A stretch of DNA of 19,468 nt from an uncultured Victivallaceae bacterium (GTDB lineage: Bacteria > Verrucomicrobiota > Lentisphaeria > Victivallales > Victivallaceae): NCBI GenBank assembly GCA_934663655.1, contig CAKUKT010000013.1, forward strand, positions 1 to 19,468, written 5' to 3'. Below the pieces are notes generated by a model, which saw nothing but the letters and a program-made list of their open reading frames with translations, made no database searches and was not told the origin of the DNA. The position numbers and the translations under genes were made by a program. Positions 1-7,793 of the stretch are shown in pieces. Within the stretch, counting starts at the first letter, position 1. Every line of letters starts with the position of its first letter.

Positions 1-68
1 AAGCGGCGCCGAATCGTAATGCGCCGCCGGGTATCCGGTACGCCTTCCGACTTTCCGGCCAAGATGAG

Positions 69-114
69 AAGATTCCGCCGTCGCCTGAACCGGGCGACGG
101 CGGAATCTTGTTTT
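69..114. terminator. Strong intrinsic terminator hairpin after the six-gene operon
   Basis: Bases 69-85 and 93-109 are perfectly complementary (17 bp), with a 7-nt loop, and are followed on the plus strand by GTTTT. The hairpin begins about 33 nt beyond the stop of the minus-strand sialate O-acetylesterase gene. The T-tract is better on the plus strand, so it may also terminate a plus-strand gene lying left of the window. A bidirectional role is inferred. Confidence 0.8.
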
Positions 115-146
115 CGGGCAGCCTCACATGCTCTTCCCGGAGAACC

Positions 147-1670
147 TCACTCCGGAAGTCGATCCTGACGTTCGATTACGCGGTCGGTACGGAAGGGTTC
201 CGCCGGCAGTCCGTCGGAGTCGTAAAGTTCCGCGTCCGGGTTGTCGGCCCACGCGTAACGTACGTTGACCGGTTGCGGAATCGCCGGTGAACTCACCCGG
301 ATGCTGCCGTCGGCGAGCAGTTCCGCTTCCGCCCGCCGGTAACGGCCATCCGCTCCGGCAAGGTCAAAGCCGCCGATTTTCCTGACGTCGCCGCGCACCA
401 CCAGCGGCGACGCCGACCGGAAACGCACGATCATCGCACCATTTTCCGCCCGGGCCTCCGCGAAAACCGGTCCGCGCGTATTCACCGCTTCACCACGTCG
501 CGCCCGTTCCAGCAGCATCAACCGTTCCGCGACGGTGCGTTTGTTGCGCGGGTGGATGCTGTCCGCTTCGCCGACATCAATCGCCAGCGCCATGCCGGTA
601 TTCGGATATTTGAGCAGCGCCGCCTGCGCCTCCCGGATCATCGCCCAGCCCGAATAGACCGGTTCCGGCGTTTTCTGCCGGTAGTTCGCCAGCTGCACAA
701 AGAAGAACGGGAAATCCCCCTGACCCCACCGACGGCGCCACTCCTGGAGCAGTACCTCCATCAGTTGCCGGTATTCCAGCGGCGCGTGCGCATTCGCTTC
801 ACCCTGGTACCAGAGCACTCCGCGTATCGCATACGGAATCACCGGATTGATCATCGCATTGAAAAGATTCGCCGGCAGCGTCCGCCCCGGGCCCGGTTCC
901 GCCGGACGGCGGCCCCGCTGTTCCGGCGGCTGCGCTTCCCAGTTGCGCAGCTGTTCGGCGTATTCCCGACGCATCTTCGGAAGTTCCGCGATATAACGGT
1001 CGAGCTGGCGCACGTAATGGGGAAAGTTCTTTTCAAGCTCCTGGCGGCTGATCCATACATTCGCATTCGTTCCTCCCCAGTAGCCGGCGATCAATCCGAC
1101 CGGCTGCCGGTAGCGCTTGAAGAGATCTATCCCGAAAAAACAGCCGATCCCGGAAAACATCCGTACCGCCGCCGGCGACATCACCCGCCATTCGCCGTTG
1201 CAGTCGCTCTGCGGCGTGAATGCACCCACCCGTTCGATCTGGAATAACCGGATCTCCGGATATTCAGAGGCCGAAGCGATCACTTCTCCGGCTCCTTCAC
1301 AGCGTTCGAGCGGCCACTCCATATTGGACTGACCACCGAGCAGCCACACCTCGCCGACCAGTACGTCGGTGAATTCAATCCGCTCTTTTTCCCCGTTTAC
1401 GATCAGCCGCAGCGGCGCCGTGCCTGCCGGCCGGGCGGGCAGACGCACCATCCACCGGCCGTCGTCACCGGCCCGGGTCTCCGCCCGGTCGTCACCGAAC
1501 ATAACCTCGATTCGTTCTCCCGGTTCGGCCCTTCCCCACACCGGAAGCGCCATCCCCTGCTGGAGCACCATGTGGTCGCCGAAAATTTTCGGCAGCGACA
1601 CTCCACCGGCAAACAGCGGCAGCGTCAGGGTCAGCAGCAGCAATGACAGCTCTTTCCAGCCTCTATTCAT
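147..1670 (-). CDS. Sialate O-acetylesterase family protein (SGNH hydrolase), secreted
   Basis: This 507-residue protein would remove O-acetyl groups from sialic acids or other acetylated sugars. A hydrophobic N-terminus (about residues 8-23) reads as a Sec signal peptide, so it probably acts outside the cytoplasm. The family's catalytic Ser block is seen as GGQSNMEW (Ser115), followed by VLWYQGEAN (about 285-293) and the Asp/His block DSIHP (Asp370, His373). All three match the SGNH/GDSL sialate O-acetylesterase family in order and spacing, and the length is normal. The start overlaps the end of the symporter gene by 8 nt. An AAGGAGG site lies 9 nt upstream, inside that gene, so translation is probably coupled. 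It is the last gene of the operon. The true ester substrate is not determined by sequence; xylan or other glycan acetyl groups are alternatives. Confidence 0.9.
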   Translation of the reverse strand: MNRGWKELSLLLLTLTLPLFAGGVSLPKIFGDHMVLQQGMALPVWGRAEPGERIEVMFGDDRAETRAGDDGRWMVRLPARPAGTAPLRLIVNGEKERIEFTDVLVGEVWLLGGQSNMEWPLERCEGAGEVIASASEYPEIRLFQIERVGAFTPQSDCNGEWRVMSPAAVRMFSGIGCFFGIDLFKRYRQPVGLIAGYWGGTNANVWISRQELEKNFPHYVRQLDRYIAELPKMRREYAEQLRNWEAQPPEQRGRRPAEPGPGRTLPANLFNAMINPVIPYAIRGVLWYQGEANAHAPLEYRQLMEVLLQEWRRRWGQGDFPFFFVQLANYRQKTPEPVYSGWAMIREAQAALLKYPNTGMALAIDVGEADSIHPRNKRTVAERLMLLERARRGEAVNTRGPVFAEARAENGAMIVRFRSASPLVVRGDVRKIGGFDLAGADGRYRRAEAELLADGSIRVSSPAIPQPVNVRYAWADNPDAELYDSDGLPAEPFRTDRVIERQDRLPE

Positions 1671-3183
1671 CTTCGGTAACCTCCTTCGCGGCCCGCGTCC
1701 ACATCGTCAGCTGCGGCAACGGCTTGCGGTTGGGGCGGATCAGCGCTGCCGCCAGCGCGATCACGATGATCGTAACGTTGACAATTACCGTCGTCCAGTA
1801 GGGGTGAACCGGCAGACGCCACGCTTCCGGAAGAAGTTCGAGGGTATTGACCAGCAGATAGAGATTCAGCGCCAGACCACAGCCCATGCCCCACCACAGC
1901 GCACCGTTGCCGACCCGCCGGGTCAGAAATCCCAGAATGAAAATCGCAAACATGCCGCCGCCGAGCACCGAACCGAGGATCAGCGTGAAGTCGGTAATGC
2001 TTTCCCGGGGAACCCGGTCGATCACCAACGCTCCTGCAATCATCACCACTCCGATCAGATAGGAAAAGATTCTGGCCCGGCGGAGTCCGAATGCGTCGGA
2101 ATAGTTCCGGGAAAAACGTTTGACGAAATCGACCGTCAGAATTGACGAAACCGAGTTCAATATCGCCGAAAGCGTACTCATCGCCGCGGCCAGACAGGCG
2201 GCGATCACCAGTCCGGCGATTCCCGGCGCCAGTTCATTCAGGATGAAGTGCGGCAAAACCGCGTCGGCGGCGATTCCCTCCGGCAGGCGCTGCGGATAGA
2301 TCCGGTAAAAGACGTAGAGACAGGTGCCGACGAAGAAGAACGCCAGCCAGGTGGGAATACTCATTCCCGCACAGATCAGCGTCGCTTTGCGCGCCTCGCG
2401 CAGGCTCCGGGCCGCGAGGTATTTCTGAACGACACTCTGATTGCCGAGATATTCGGTGCCGAAATTCACCATTCCCAGCAGCAGCAGTACCGGCAGGGTA
2501 CGTTCGCCGAAGCCGAAGCTCAAGGGGCCGAGGCTGAATTTATGATCCGCAGCTCCGACTTCGATCACTTCAGCTACTCCGCCCGGCAGCTTCCACGCGA
2601 TCACGACCACACACAATATGCCCCCGGCCAGCAGAATGATCGTCTGTACCACATCGGTCCAGACCACCGCTTCAATTCCGCCGGTCGCGGTGTAGAAGAC
2701 CACCACCACTCCCCCCACGGCAACCACCAGTCCGAGATTCAGTCCGAGCATTTCGGCCACCGGTATCGACACCAGGTAGAGAATGGTCGCCAGCCGCAGC
2801 GACTGGAGCACCACATAACTGCCCGCGGCGTAGAGCCGGATGGCGGCGCCGTAACGTTGTTCAAGATACTCGTAGGCGCTGACGATCCGGATCTCCCGGA
2901 AGAACGGAATAAAAAAGATCGCCGCAATCACCGCCACCACCGGCATCATCAAATTCGGCGTCAGCTGCCGGTAGTCGAGAATGAACGCCGCCGCCGGCAA
3001 CGCCAGAAAGGTTAACGAACTGATCGACGTCCCGAGCATCGACAATCCGATTGCCCAGCCGGGAAACGCCCGTTCGCCGAGAAAATAGGCTTCGGTGCTG
3101 CGGCTGCGGCGGGCGAAATAGATTCCCATGCCCGCCATACCGAGCAGAAACAAAACCAGAACGAGGAGGTCGGCAAGACGCAT
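1663..3183 (-). CDS. Sodium:solute symporter (SSS family)
   Basis: This 506-residue, strongly hydrophobic protein has about 13 predicted membrane segments. It has the SSS hallmarks: an N-terminal helix, a SMLGTSISSLTFL segment at 48-60, the GGIEAVVWTDVVQ signature at 168-180, and a later NSVSSILTVDFVK segment typical of the Na+ site region. It would import a small organic solute with Na+ across the inner membrane. SSS proteins include sialic acid transporters (SiaT/NanT type) and sugar transporters. The neighbouring aldolase and sialate esterase make a sialic acid or related sugar acid the leading guess, but substrate cannot be read from sequence. The start is 3 nt after the hydrolase stop with only a weak AGAGAAAG upstream, so expression probably depends on coupling. 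Confidence 0.9.
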   Translation of the reverse strand: MRLADLLVLVLFLLGMAGMGIYFARRSRSTEAYFLGERAFPGWAIGLSMLGTSISSLTFLALPAAAFILDYRQLTPNLMMPVVAVIAAIFFIPFFREIRIVSAYEYLEQRYGAAIRLYAAGSYVVLQSLRLATILYLVSIPVAEMLGLNLGLVVAVGGVVVVFYTATGGIEAVVWTDVVQTIILLAGGILCVVVIAWKLPGGVAEVIEVGAADHKFSLGPLSFGFGERTLPVLLLLGMVNFGTEYLGNQSVVQKYLAARSLREARKATLICAGMSIPTWLAFFFVGTCLYVFYRIYPQRLPEGIAADAVLPHFILNELAPGIAGLVIAACLAAAMSTLSAILNSVSSILTVDFVKRFSRNYSDAFGLRRARIFSYLIGVVMIAGALVIDRVPRESITDFTLILGSVLGGGMFAIFILGFLTRRVGNGALWWGMGCGLALNLYLLVNTLELLPEAWRLPVHPYWTTVIVNVTIIVIALAAALIRPNRKPLPQLTMWTRAAKEVTEDE

Positions 3184-3186
3184 CGC

Positions 3187-4386
3187 TTACATCTTTCTCT
3201 GCTGGAGTTCCGAGGAGACCATCCGCCCATCCGTGTTGATCACGGTGAAATACCATGCCGTCGCGTCCGCCGGAATCGCCGCGGAAGCCTTCGGTCCGTC
3301 GATCACCGCCGGCATTGTCCGCCATTTGCGTTCTGGCCATTCGCCGGAATCGGTGGTGTAGACGAGTTCCGCTCTCCGGAGCGGACGCGCGGAGGAGATC
3401 GAGATCGTGTCGGCGGAGACCGCGTGAATCGTCGGCAGCGCGGGGGCGCCGCGGGTGATCGAGTCGGCGAATGCCGTTACTTCCGGCACATCCCCCGCCG
3501 GATGACTGTGACCCATCGCGGGGCGGCAGCAGAGGGTGCGGAGTTCCGGTTTGACCAGGGCCGCGGTTCGGTGCCAGGCGTCGGGATGGAAATGACGATC
3601 GGTGGCGCCGTTGCAGAAAAGCACCGGCATATTCACCTTCTCAAGATATCTGGAGGGATCCCAGGCGCTGCTCCAGCGGACGGCGTTCTCCGGGCTGAGC
3701 TTCGGGAAGTCGTTCTTCGCCCAGCTCGATGATTCGGCAAGAAAACCGTTCCCGTAGACGAAGATCGCAAAGCCGAAGCGGTTGTCAAGTGAGGCGGCCA
3801 CCTCGCTCATGACCGCGCCCCACGAGATACCGATCACGCCGATCTTGTCCGGATCGACCTGCGGCAGTTGCCGCAACAGGGTGTTTGCACGGATAATGGC
3901 GCAGACCGCATGGAACGGCCATTGTTCCGAGGTGGGCTTTCCCGCATCGACGAAAATCCGCCGGCTGTCCGGGCCACCCTGCGGGTGTCGGACGCTCGCC
4001 GACGCCTGATCGACATCTCCGAAATCCTTCGGTACGCCGCCGGTAGTGTCGAGCGCAAGCGCAACGTAGCCGCGCTTCATCCACCGCTCCACCCACCAGC
4101 GGAACGCCGAACCTCCGCCCCCGTGAACCAGGATTACCGCCGGCAATTTCTCCGACTGCGTTTCCGGAATCCCCAGATAGGCGAACACCCGGGTCGGCCG
4201 GCCGTTCCAGGGCATCCCGTCGAAAAAGATTCCCCGCACGCCCGGATGTTCCGCAGAGGAGTATTCCGGAGCCTCGGCAACCACCGGCGCAGTTCCTTTC
4301 AGTTCCTCCAGCGGCCAGACCACGCTTTCAGTGGCGGCGCACCAGATCGCGGCCACCAGCAGTGACAGTACGGCAAAACATCTCAT
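3187..4386 (-). CDS. Secreted alpha/beta hydrolase (dienelactone hydrolase / acetylxylan esterase-like)
   Basis: This 399-residue protein has an N-terminal hydrophobic signal-like stretch (about 1-18). The alpha/beta hydrolase core shows an oxyanion segment HGGGGSAF (about 89-96), nucleophile elbow GISWG (Ser188), likely acid Asp263 in GATDRHF, and likely base His293 in MGHSHP. The last 100 or so residues look like a small beta domain after the catalytic His. It probably cleaves carboxylic esters, perhaps from sugars, in the periplasm or outside. The start forms an ATGA overlap with the preceding gene, and GGAGG lies 7 nt upstream of it. It sits third from the end of the operon, alongside a second esterase of a different fold, which suggests a substrate with more than one ester type. 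A peptidase S9-like activity is possible but less likely. Confidence 0.82.
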   Translation of the reverse strand: MRCFAVLSLLVAAIWCAATESVVWPLEELKGTAPVVAEAPEYSSAEHPGVRGIFFDGMPWNGRPTRVFAYLGIPETQSEKLPAVILVHGGGGSAFRWWVERWMKRGYVALALDTTGGVPKDFGDVDQASASVRHPQGGPDSRRIFVDAGKPTSEQWPFHAVCAIIRANTLLRQLPQVDPDKIGVIGISWGAVMSEVAASLDNRFGFAIFVYGNGFLAESSSWAKNDFPKLSPENAVRWSSAWDPSRYLEKVNMPVLFCNGATDRHFHPDAWHRTAALVKPELRTLCCRPAMGHSHPAGDVPEVTAFADSITRGAPALPTIHAVSADTISISSARPLRRAELVYTTDSGEWPERKWRTMPAVIDGPKASAAIPADATAWYFTVINTDGRMVSSELQQRKM

Positions 4387-5771
4387 TTCAGCGCCTCCAT
4401 CGGAATCCTGGTCATTCGCACATCCTCCTTGCCGACGCTGTAGAGTATGTAGATCGCGCCGTCCCGGGAGAAGCTCTGGAAGTACTGGGCGCCACCCACC
4501 GCCGGCTTGCAGAGCCCCGGCGTGACCTTCTCCTGAAGCGAAAGCAACAACCGGCTGCGGTCAAACAATTTGCCGTCGTCGCTCCAGGTGATGTAGGCGT
4601 TGCAGCGCGAGATGTCGCTGCCGATGACCCAGCATTTGCCGTCCGGCAACTCTCCGGCAACCGGCATCGCGGTACCGAAGAGGTTGGTGAGTTCGGCGGG
4701 CGGGAAGTAGGGTTCGTCCGCTTTTTTCACCGCCGCATAATAGGTGCGGTCGATGGTGCGGGTTTCGAGCAGGTTGTCGCGGATTGCCACCCAGCAGCCG
4801 TCCGGACGGTGAAATTCCGCGTAATGCGCGAGGCCGTTCTTGCCGTCGGCGGCGGCACGCGCGTCGGCGGCCGACGCGTATTTCGGGAAGCGCTGGAAAT
4901 AGGTCGGCGGCGCCGCCAGCGCGCGCTGAAAATCCTCCGGAGCTTCGGAGAGCAGCTTTGCGCTCCGGTAAGGTTCATTGAAGGGCGCGACCTTCTTCAC
5001 GATCGTCGGCGTGAGCCGCAGTTCGGTCGGCAGCGGGTTGAGCAGGTAAAGCGGCGAAACGGGGAGAAGTTGCCCGTCGGCGAGTTTCCACTCCTGAACG
5101 AAGGTGGTGAAGTACCAATAGCAGTCCATCCGGTGGGTCTTGGTTTTGCCCGGCGAATAATTTTCATCGGGAATCGGCTCGGTCTTGGGCGGGAAGTGGT
5201 ATTCCGGCCGGTCGGTCCAGCCGTCGCAGAGCAGCAGCCGTCCCCTCAGAAACAGCCGCCCGTCCGCCAGAAAGAGCGTGCCGTCCATGAAGGCTCCGTC
5301 AACGGTGTCCTGATCGTCAACTTCCGAACGGAAACGCGGCGGATGTCCCGGCGGCGCGACTTCAACTATTTTCTCCGCCGGCGCCCAGATGATCCCCCCT
5401 TTACCGTCGAAACGTCCGGTTCGCGCCAGAATCCGCTGGCCCGGACCGTTCTCGTCCCGGACGTGGTTGGTCCAGAAGACGAGGATCTCGTCGCCGATGA
5501 TCACGAACTGCTGATGGTGGTTGTAGGTGCCGTGAAGCACGCTTTCATAAGCCCGGTGCCCACCCATGGAGGGATCGGCGTTGGAGATCAGGGGGTCATA
5601 GATCGAAACCGTGGTGATGCCGGGAAGTTGTTCCATTCCGAGGCCCGGTTTCTGCGGGTCGAACCCCGGCGGCGTCACCCAGACCAGCGGCGGTTCTGGT
5701 GCGGCTGCGGCGGCCAGATTGAGAACACCGCCGATCAGGCAGGCGAAAAAGAGCGCTTTTTTCATGGTCAT
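4383..5771 (-). CDS. Sialidase-like secreted beta-propeller protein, putative
   Basis: A 462-residue protein from the chosen start (MTMKKALFF...). A longer open frame extends to 5846, but AAAGGA lies just upstream of the ATG at 5771 and a clean signal peptide (basic start, hydrophobic core, then AAAAAPEPP) begins there. The 16-nt gap to the pseudopilin stop also favours this start. The body has many W/Y/G/D-rich strand-turn units typical of propeller enzymes. One degenerate Asp-box-like segment, ITWSDDGKLF, lies near the C-terminus. I do not see the repeated Asp boxes or the arginine triad clearly enough to claim sialidase activity. Operon context (sialate esterase, aldolase, transporter) supports a sialidase-family or carbohydrate-binding role. 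Other propeller glycosidases are possible. Confidence 0.6.
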   Translation of the reverse strand: MTMKKALFFACLIGGVLNLAAAAAPEPPLVWVTPPGFDPQKPGLGMEQLPGITTVSIYDPLISNADPSMGGHRAYESVLHGTYNHHQQFVIIGDEILVFWTNHVRDENGPGQRILARTGRFDGKGGIIWAPAEKIVEVAPPGHPPRFRSEVDDQDTVDGAFMDGTLFLADGRLFLRGRLLLCDGWTDRPEYHFPPKTEPIPDENYSPGKTKTHRMDCYWYFTTFVQEWKLADGQLLPVSPLYLLNPLPTELRLTPTIVKKVAPFNEPYRSAKLLSEAPEDFQRALAAPPTYFQRFPKYASAADARAAADGKNGLAHYAEFHRPDGCWVAIRDNLLETRTIDRTYYAAVKKADEPYFPPAELTNLFGTAMPVAGELPDGKCWVIGSDISRCNAYITWSDDGKLFDRSRLLLSLQEKVTPGLCKPAVGGAQYFQSFSRDGAIYILYSVGKEDVRMTRIPMEALK

Positions 5772-5787
5772 CGATTTCCTTTGTTTG

Positions 5788-6579
5788 TTACAGTCCGGCG
5801 TGGGTGCCGCTCCAGGAGTGGGTACGGGAGTTGGCCTCGTAAACATTTTCCGTGACGACGTGGCCGTCGGCGTAGGTGATATTGGTCTTCGTGTTGTGAC
5901 GCTCGTAAATCCGCTTGGTGTTGGTCATCGGCGCCGGAATATTCGAGGCGAGCATGAAGGCCGGATAACCATCCTCGGCGATGTGCCCGGAATCGGCAAA
6001 ACAGTAGAGGCGCGCAGGATAGCGGATCCGGCTGGTGACCAGCATCGTATAGGGTTTGCAGGGATTGGAATCGGAGACCTCGCCGTTCCATCCGAGCGTC
6101 GCATAGTTGTAGCCGTAGCTCGGTTCCAACAGGTTCAACGCGTCGCCGGTGTAGCGGTTGAAGTAACGGGTGTCGGTCGGACACTTGAAAACCGCCGGAA
6201 CCACCTGGCTCGCCGCATTGGAAAGAATCAACTGCTGCCCGAGATAGGGGAGCAGGTAACCGGTGTGCCAGTAGTACTTCTGAAAGGTCAGCGGGAACAT
6301 CCGGCCGCGGTTGTCATCATTATAGGTCTGAAAACCGGTTCCCATCTGCTTCTGGTTGGCCATGCAGACCGCGAGGCGGCCGCGTTCGCGTGCCTGCGAA
6401 AGCGCGGGCATCAGCATTGCCGCGAGAATCGCGATGATCGCAATTACCACCAGCAGTTCGATCAGCGTGAACCCGGGACGGGTCCGGACCCGATGTGGTG
6501 TCGGGAGTTCTCGAACCGGTTCCGCAGCCGACTTCGCGCCCGCCGTGGGATGGAACAGAAAAGAACTTTTCATCTTCAT
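5788..6579 (-). CDS. Type II secretion / pilin-like protein with H-X9-DG motif (pseudopilin)
   Basis: This 263-residue protein has a long 36-residue leader ending in Gly36, then [19 protein letters not shown], a textbook class III prepilin cleavage and methylation site fused to the hydrophobic helix (prepilin peptidase would cut after Gly36). Near the C-terminus His228 is followed nine residues later by Asp238-Gly239 (H...YADGH), the H-X9-DG element of the pilin-like families expanded in Lentisphaerota and Planctomycetes. The ATG overlaps the aldolase stop (ATGA), and AAGGAGG lies just upstream, so it is certainly part of the operon. Its role is unknown. It could form a surface fibre or a secretion pseudopilus that helps the secreted enzymes reach glycans. 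Confidence 0.88.
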   Translation of the reverse strand: MKMKSSFLFHPTAGAKSAAEPVRELPTPHRVRTRPGFTLIELLVVIAIIAILAAMLMPALSQARERGRLAVCMANQKQMGTGFQTYNDDNRGRMFPLTFQKYYWHTGYLLPYLGQQLILSNAASQVVPAVFKCPTDTRYFNRYTGDALNLLEPSYGYNYATLGWNGEVSDSNPCKPYTMLVTSRIRYPARLYCFADSGHIAEDGYPAFMLASNIPAPMTNTKRIYERHNTKTNITYADGHVVTENVYEANSRTHSWSGTHAGL

Positions 6580-7556
6580 GCCTCCTTGAGTTCGGTTGTC
6601 ACAAATGAATCGGTTTTGTCCCGGATGAGTTGTCGCTTCCAGTCGGTGATGAAGTTGCGCAGATTCAGCAGTTCCGCCGTATCCTCCGGCAGCAGTTTCG
6701 CCGTCATCGCCACCCGGCAGAAGTCGGTCATCGCGACCCCCTCAAACGAGAGAAAACGCTTGGCGGCGGCGGGATATTTGTAGTCAACATGGTGCTGCAG
6801 CAGGTCGCACACCGCCTGAAGTTTCCGGGCGCGAAGTGGGTCGGAACGGAAGCAGGCGACGAGTTCGACGAGCAGCGCCGGGAAGTAGTTGGCGCTGGTG
6901 CCGCAGTAACCGGCCGCTCCCGCTTCCAGTGACGCCAGCAGCGTGGCGGTATTGGCGTTGTAGAGCTTCACGCCGGAACCCGACAGCGCGGCCAGTTTGT
7001 TCCGGATGAGGGTGAAATTGCAGCAGGTGTCCTTGATAAAAGCCAACCGGCTTCCGGCCCGGGCGGCCAGTACGGCGATGCCGTCGGGAGAGATCAGTCG
7101 GTGGTAGGGCGCGGGACATTCGTAGAGGCCGTAGCGGATTTCCGGTTCTGCCTCCACCAGCCGCATGAAATTGTCGATAATCACCGATTCGTCATCTTCG
7201 GAGCGGCCCAGCAGGCTGGCGGGGATCACCACCGCGTCAACACCGGCGGCGGCGACGGTGCGCACAGAAGTTCTTTTCGCGGCCAAAGTGTCGCCGAAAC
7301 CGGCTCCCGCCACCACCGGAACGCGCCCGGCGGCGGCGTCAACCGCGTGACGGACGAGATCGAGTTTTTCCGGAGCGGAGAGTTCGAAGAGTTCACTGCT
7401 CATGCAGACCGCGAAAATACCCGCTGATCCCTGGTCAATGTACCAGTTGATCAGCTTCTCGTAGGCGGCGAAGTCGATCGACCCGTCCGATTTGAACGGA
7501 GTCAGCGCCACCGGAAATACGCCGTCCGGCAGCGGACGGCAGGAAATCGTATTCAT
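6576..7556 (-). CDS. Dihydrodipicolinate synthase / N-acetylneuraminate lyase family aldolase
   Basis: This 326-residue protein is a class I aldolase of the DapA/NanA TIM-barrel family. The Schiff-base lysine is Lys175 in AFIKDTC and the catalytic Tyr is Tyr145 in YGLYECP, both at family spacing. The pyruvate-carboxylate loop, normally G-S/T-T-G-E, reads CMSSE (51-55), so the first Ser/Thr is Met52 and the Gly is Ser54. From memory, CxSSE-type loops mark a subgroup common in PVC bacteria, and the substrate of that subgroup is uncertain. As first gene of an operon with sialate esterase, symporter and sialidase-like protein, cleavage of a sialic acid into pyruvate and an amino sugar is the best guess. 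Another keto-deoxy sugar acid is possible. AGGAGG lies 8 nt before the ATG. No nanE or nanK is in the window. Confidence 0.85.
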   Translation of the reverse strand: MNTISCRPLPDGVFPVALTPFKSDGSIDFAAYEKLINWYIDQGSAGIFAVCMSSELFELSAPEKLDLVRHAVDAAAGRVPVVAGAGFGDTLAAKRTSVRTVAAAGVDAVVIPASLLGRSEDDESVIIDNFMRLVEAEPEIRYGLYECPAPYHRLISPDGIAVLAARAGSRLAFIKDTCCNFTLIRNKLAALSGSGVKLYNANTATLLASLEAGAAGYCGTSANYFPALLVELVACFRSDPLRARKLQAVCDLLQHHVDYKYPAAAKRFLSFEGVAMTDFCRVAMTAKLLPEDTAELLNLRNFITDWKRQLIRDKTDSFVTTELKEA

Positions 7557-7591
7557 GAGATCATCCTCCTGAATTTTTCGTTGCAGTGAAT

Positions 7592-7620
7592 ATTATATGC
7601 CGAAAGAGTAAAAAAAGCAA
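7592..7620 (-). promoter_or_regulatory. Promoter of the six-gene operon
   Basis: On the minus strand TTGCTT (7620-7615) is followed after 17 bp by a perfect TATAAT (7597-7592). The predicted transcript start near 7585 leaves a short leader before the aldolase ATG at 7556. The upstream TTGCAA dyads at 7632 and 7653 lie where an activator bound next to the -35 box would sit. Confidence 0.65.
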
Positions 7621-7629
7621 TAGCTGGTG

Positions 7630-7742
7630 TTTTGCAAAAATATTATATTATTTTGCAATTTTTTTGGAAATATTGGGGTTGACAGGTGAAAAACCCCAAA
7701 AAAACATTTTTTTTGCAAAATAATTTTGGGATTATTGCAAAA
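7630..7742. promoter_or_regulatory. Four TTGCAA dyads in the divergent promoter region, candidate AraC operators
   Basis: The palindrome TTTTGCAAAA occurs at 7630-7639 and 7711-7720, with the shorter copies TTTTGCAA at 7651-7658 and ATTGCAAAAT at 7734-7743. The TTGCAA cores start at 7632, 7653, 7713 and 7735, giving spacings of 21, 60 and 22 bp, close to whole helical turns within each pair. An 8-bp inverted repeat (TTGGGGTT 7673-7680, AACCCCAA 7692-7699) lies between the two pairs. The last copy coincides with the -35 box of the regulator gene, so autoregulation is plausible. Protein binding is inferred only. Confidence 0.45.
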
Positions 7743-7762
7743 TTATTTTTTCGGATTATATT
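7735..7762 (+). promoter_or_regulatory. Promoter of the araC-type gene
   Basis: TTGCAA (7735-7740), a 16-bp spacer and TATATT (7757-7762). A transcript start near 7769 would lie after the possible ATGs at 7686 and 7764. This supports translation from 7794, which has GGGGAGGA immediately upstream. A TTGACA at 7679-7684 has no convincing -10 partner. Confidence 0.55.
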
Positions 7763-7793
7763 GATGCAGGAACAAATCGACCGGGGAGGAACC

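Noticed and set aside
3..27. Short inverted repeat GCGGCGC / GCGCCGC
   Set aside because: 7-bp stem with an 11-nt loop in GC-rich sequence at the window edge, with no T-tract and no gene context to interpret it.
4362..5855. 497-codon plus-strand open frame
   Set aside because: Fully antisense to the sialidase-like gene, with no recognisable motif. The minus-strand frame has a signal peptide and operon context.
7679..7707. Consensus TTGACA as a promoter for the AraC gene
   Set aside because: No acceptable -10 box 16-18 bp downstream (AACATT at best). The TTGCAA/TATATT pair at 7735-7762 fits better.
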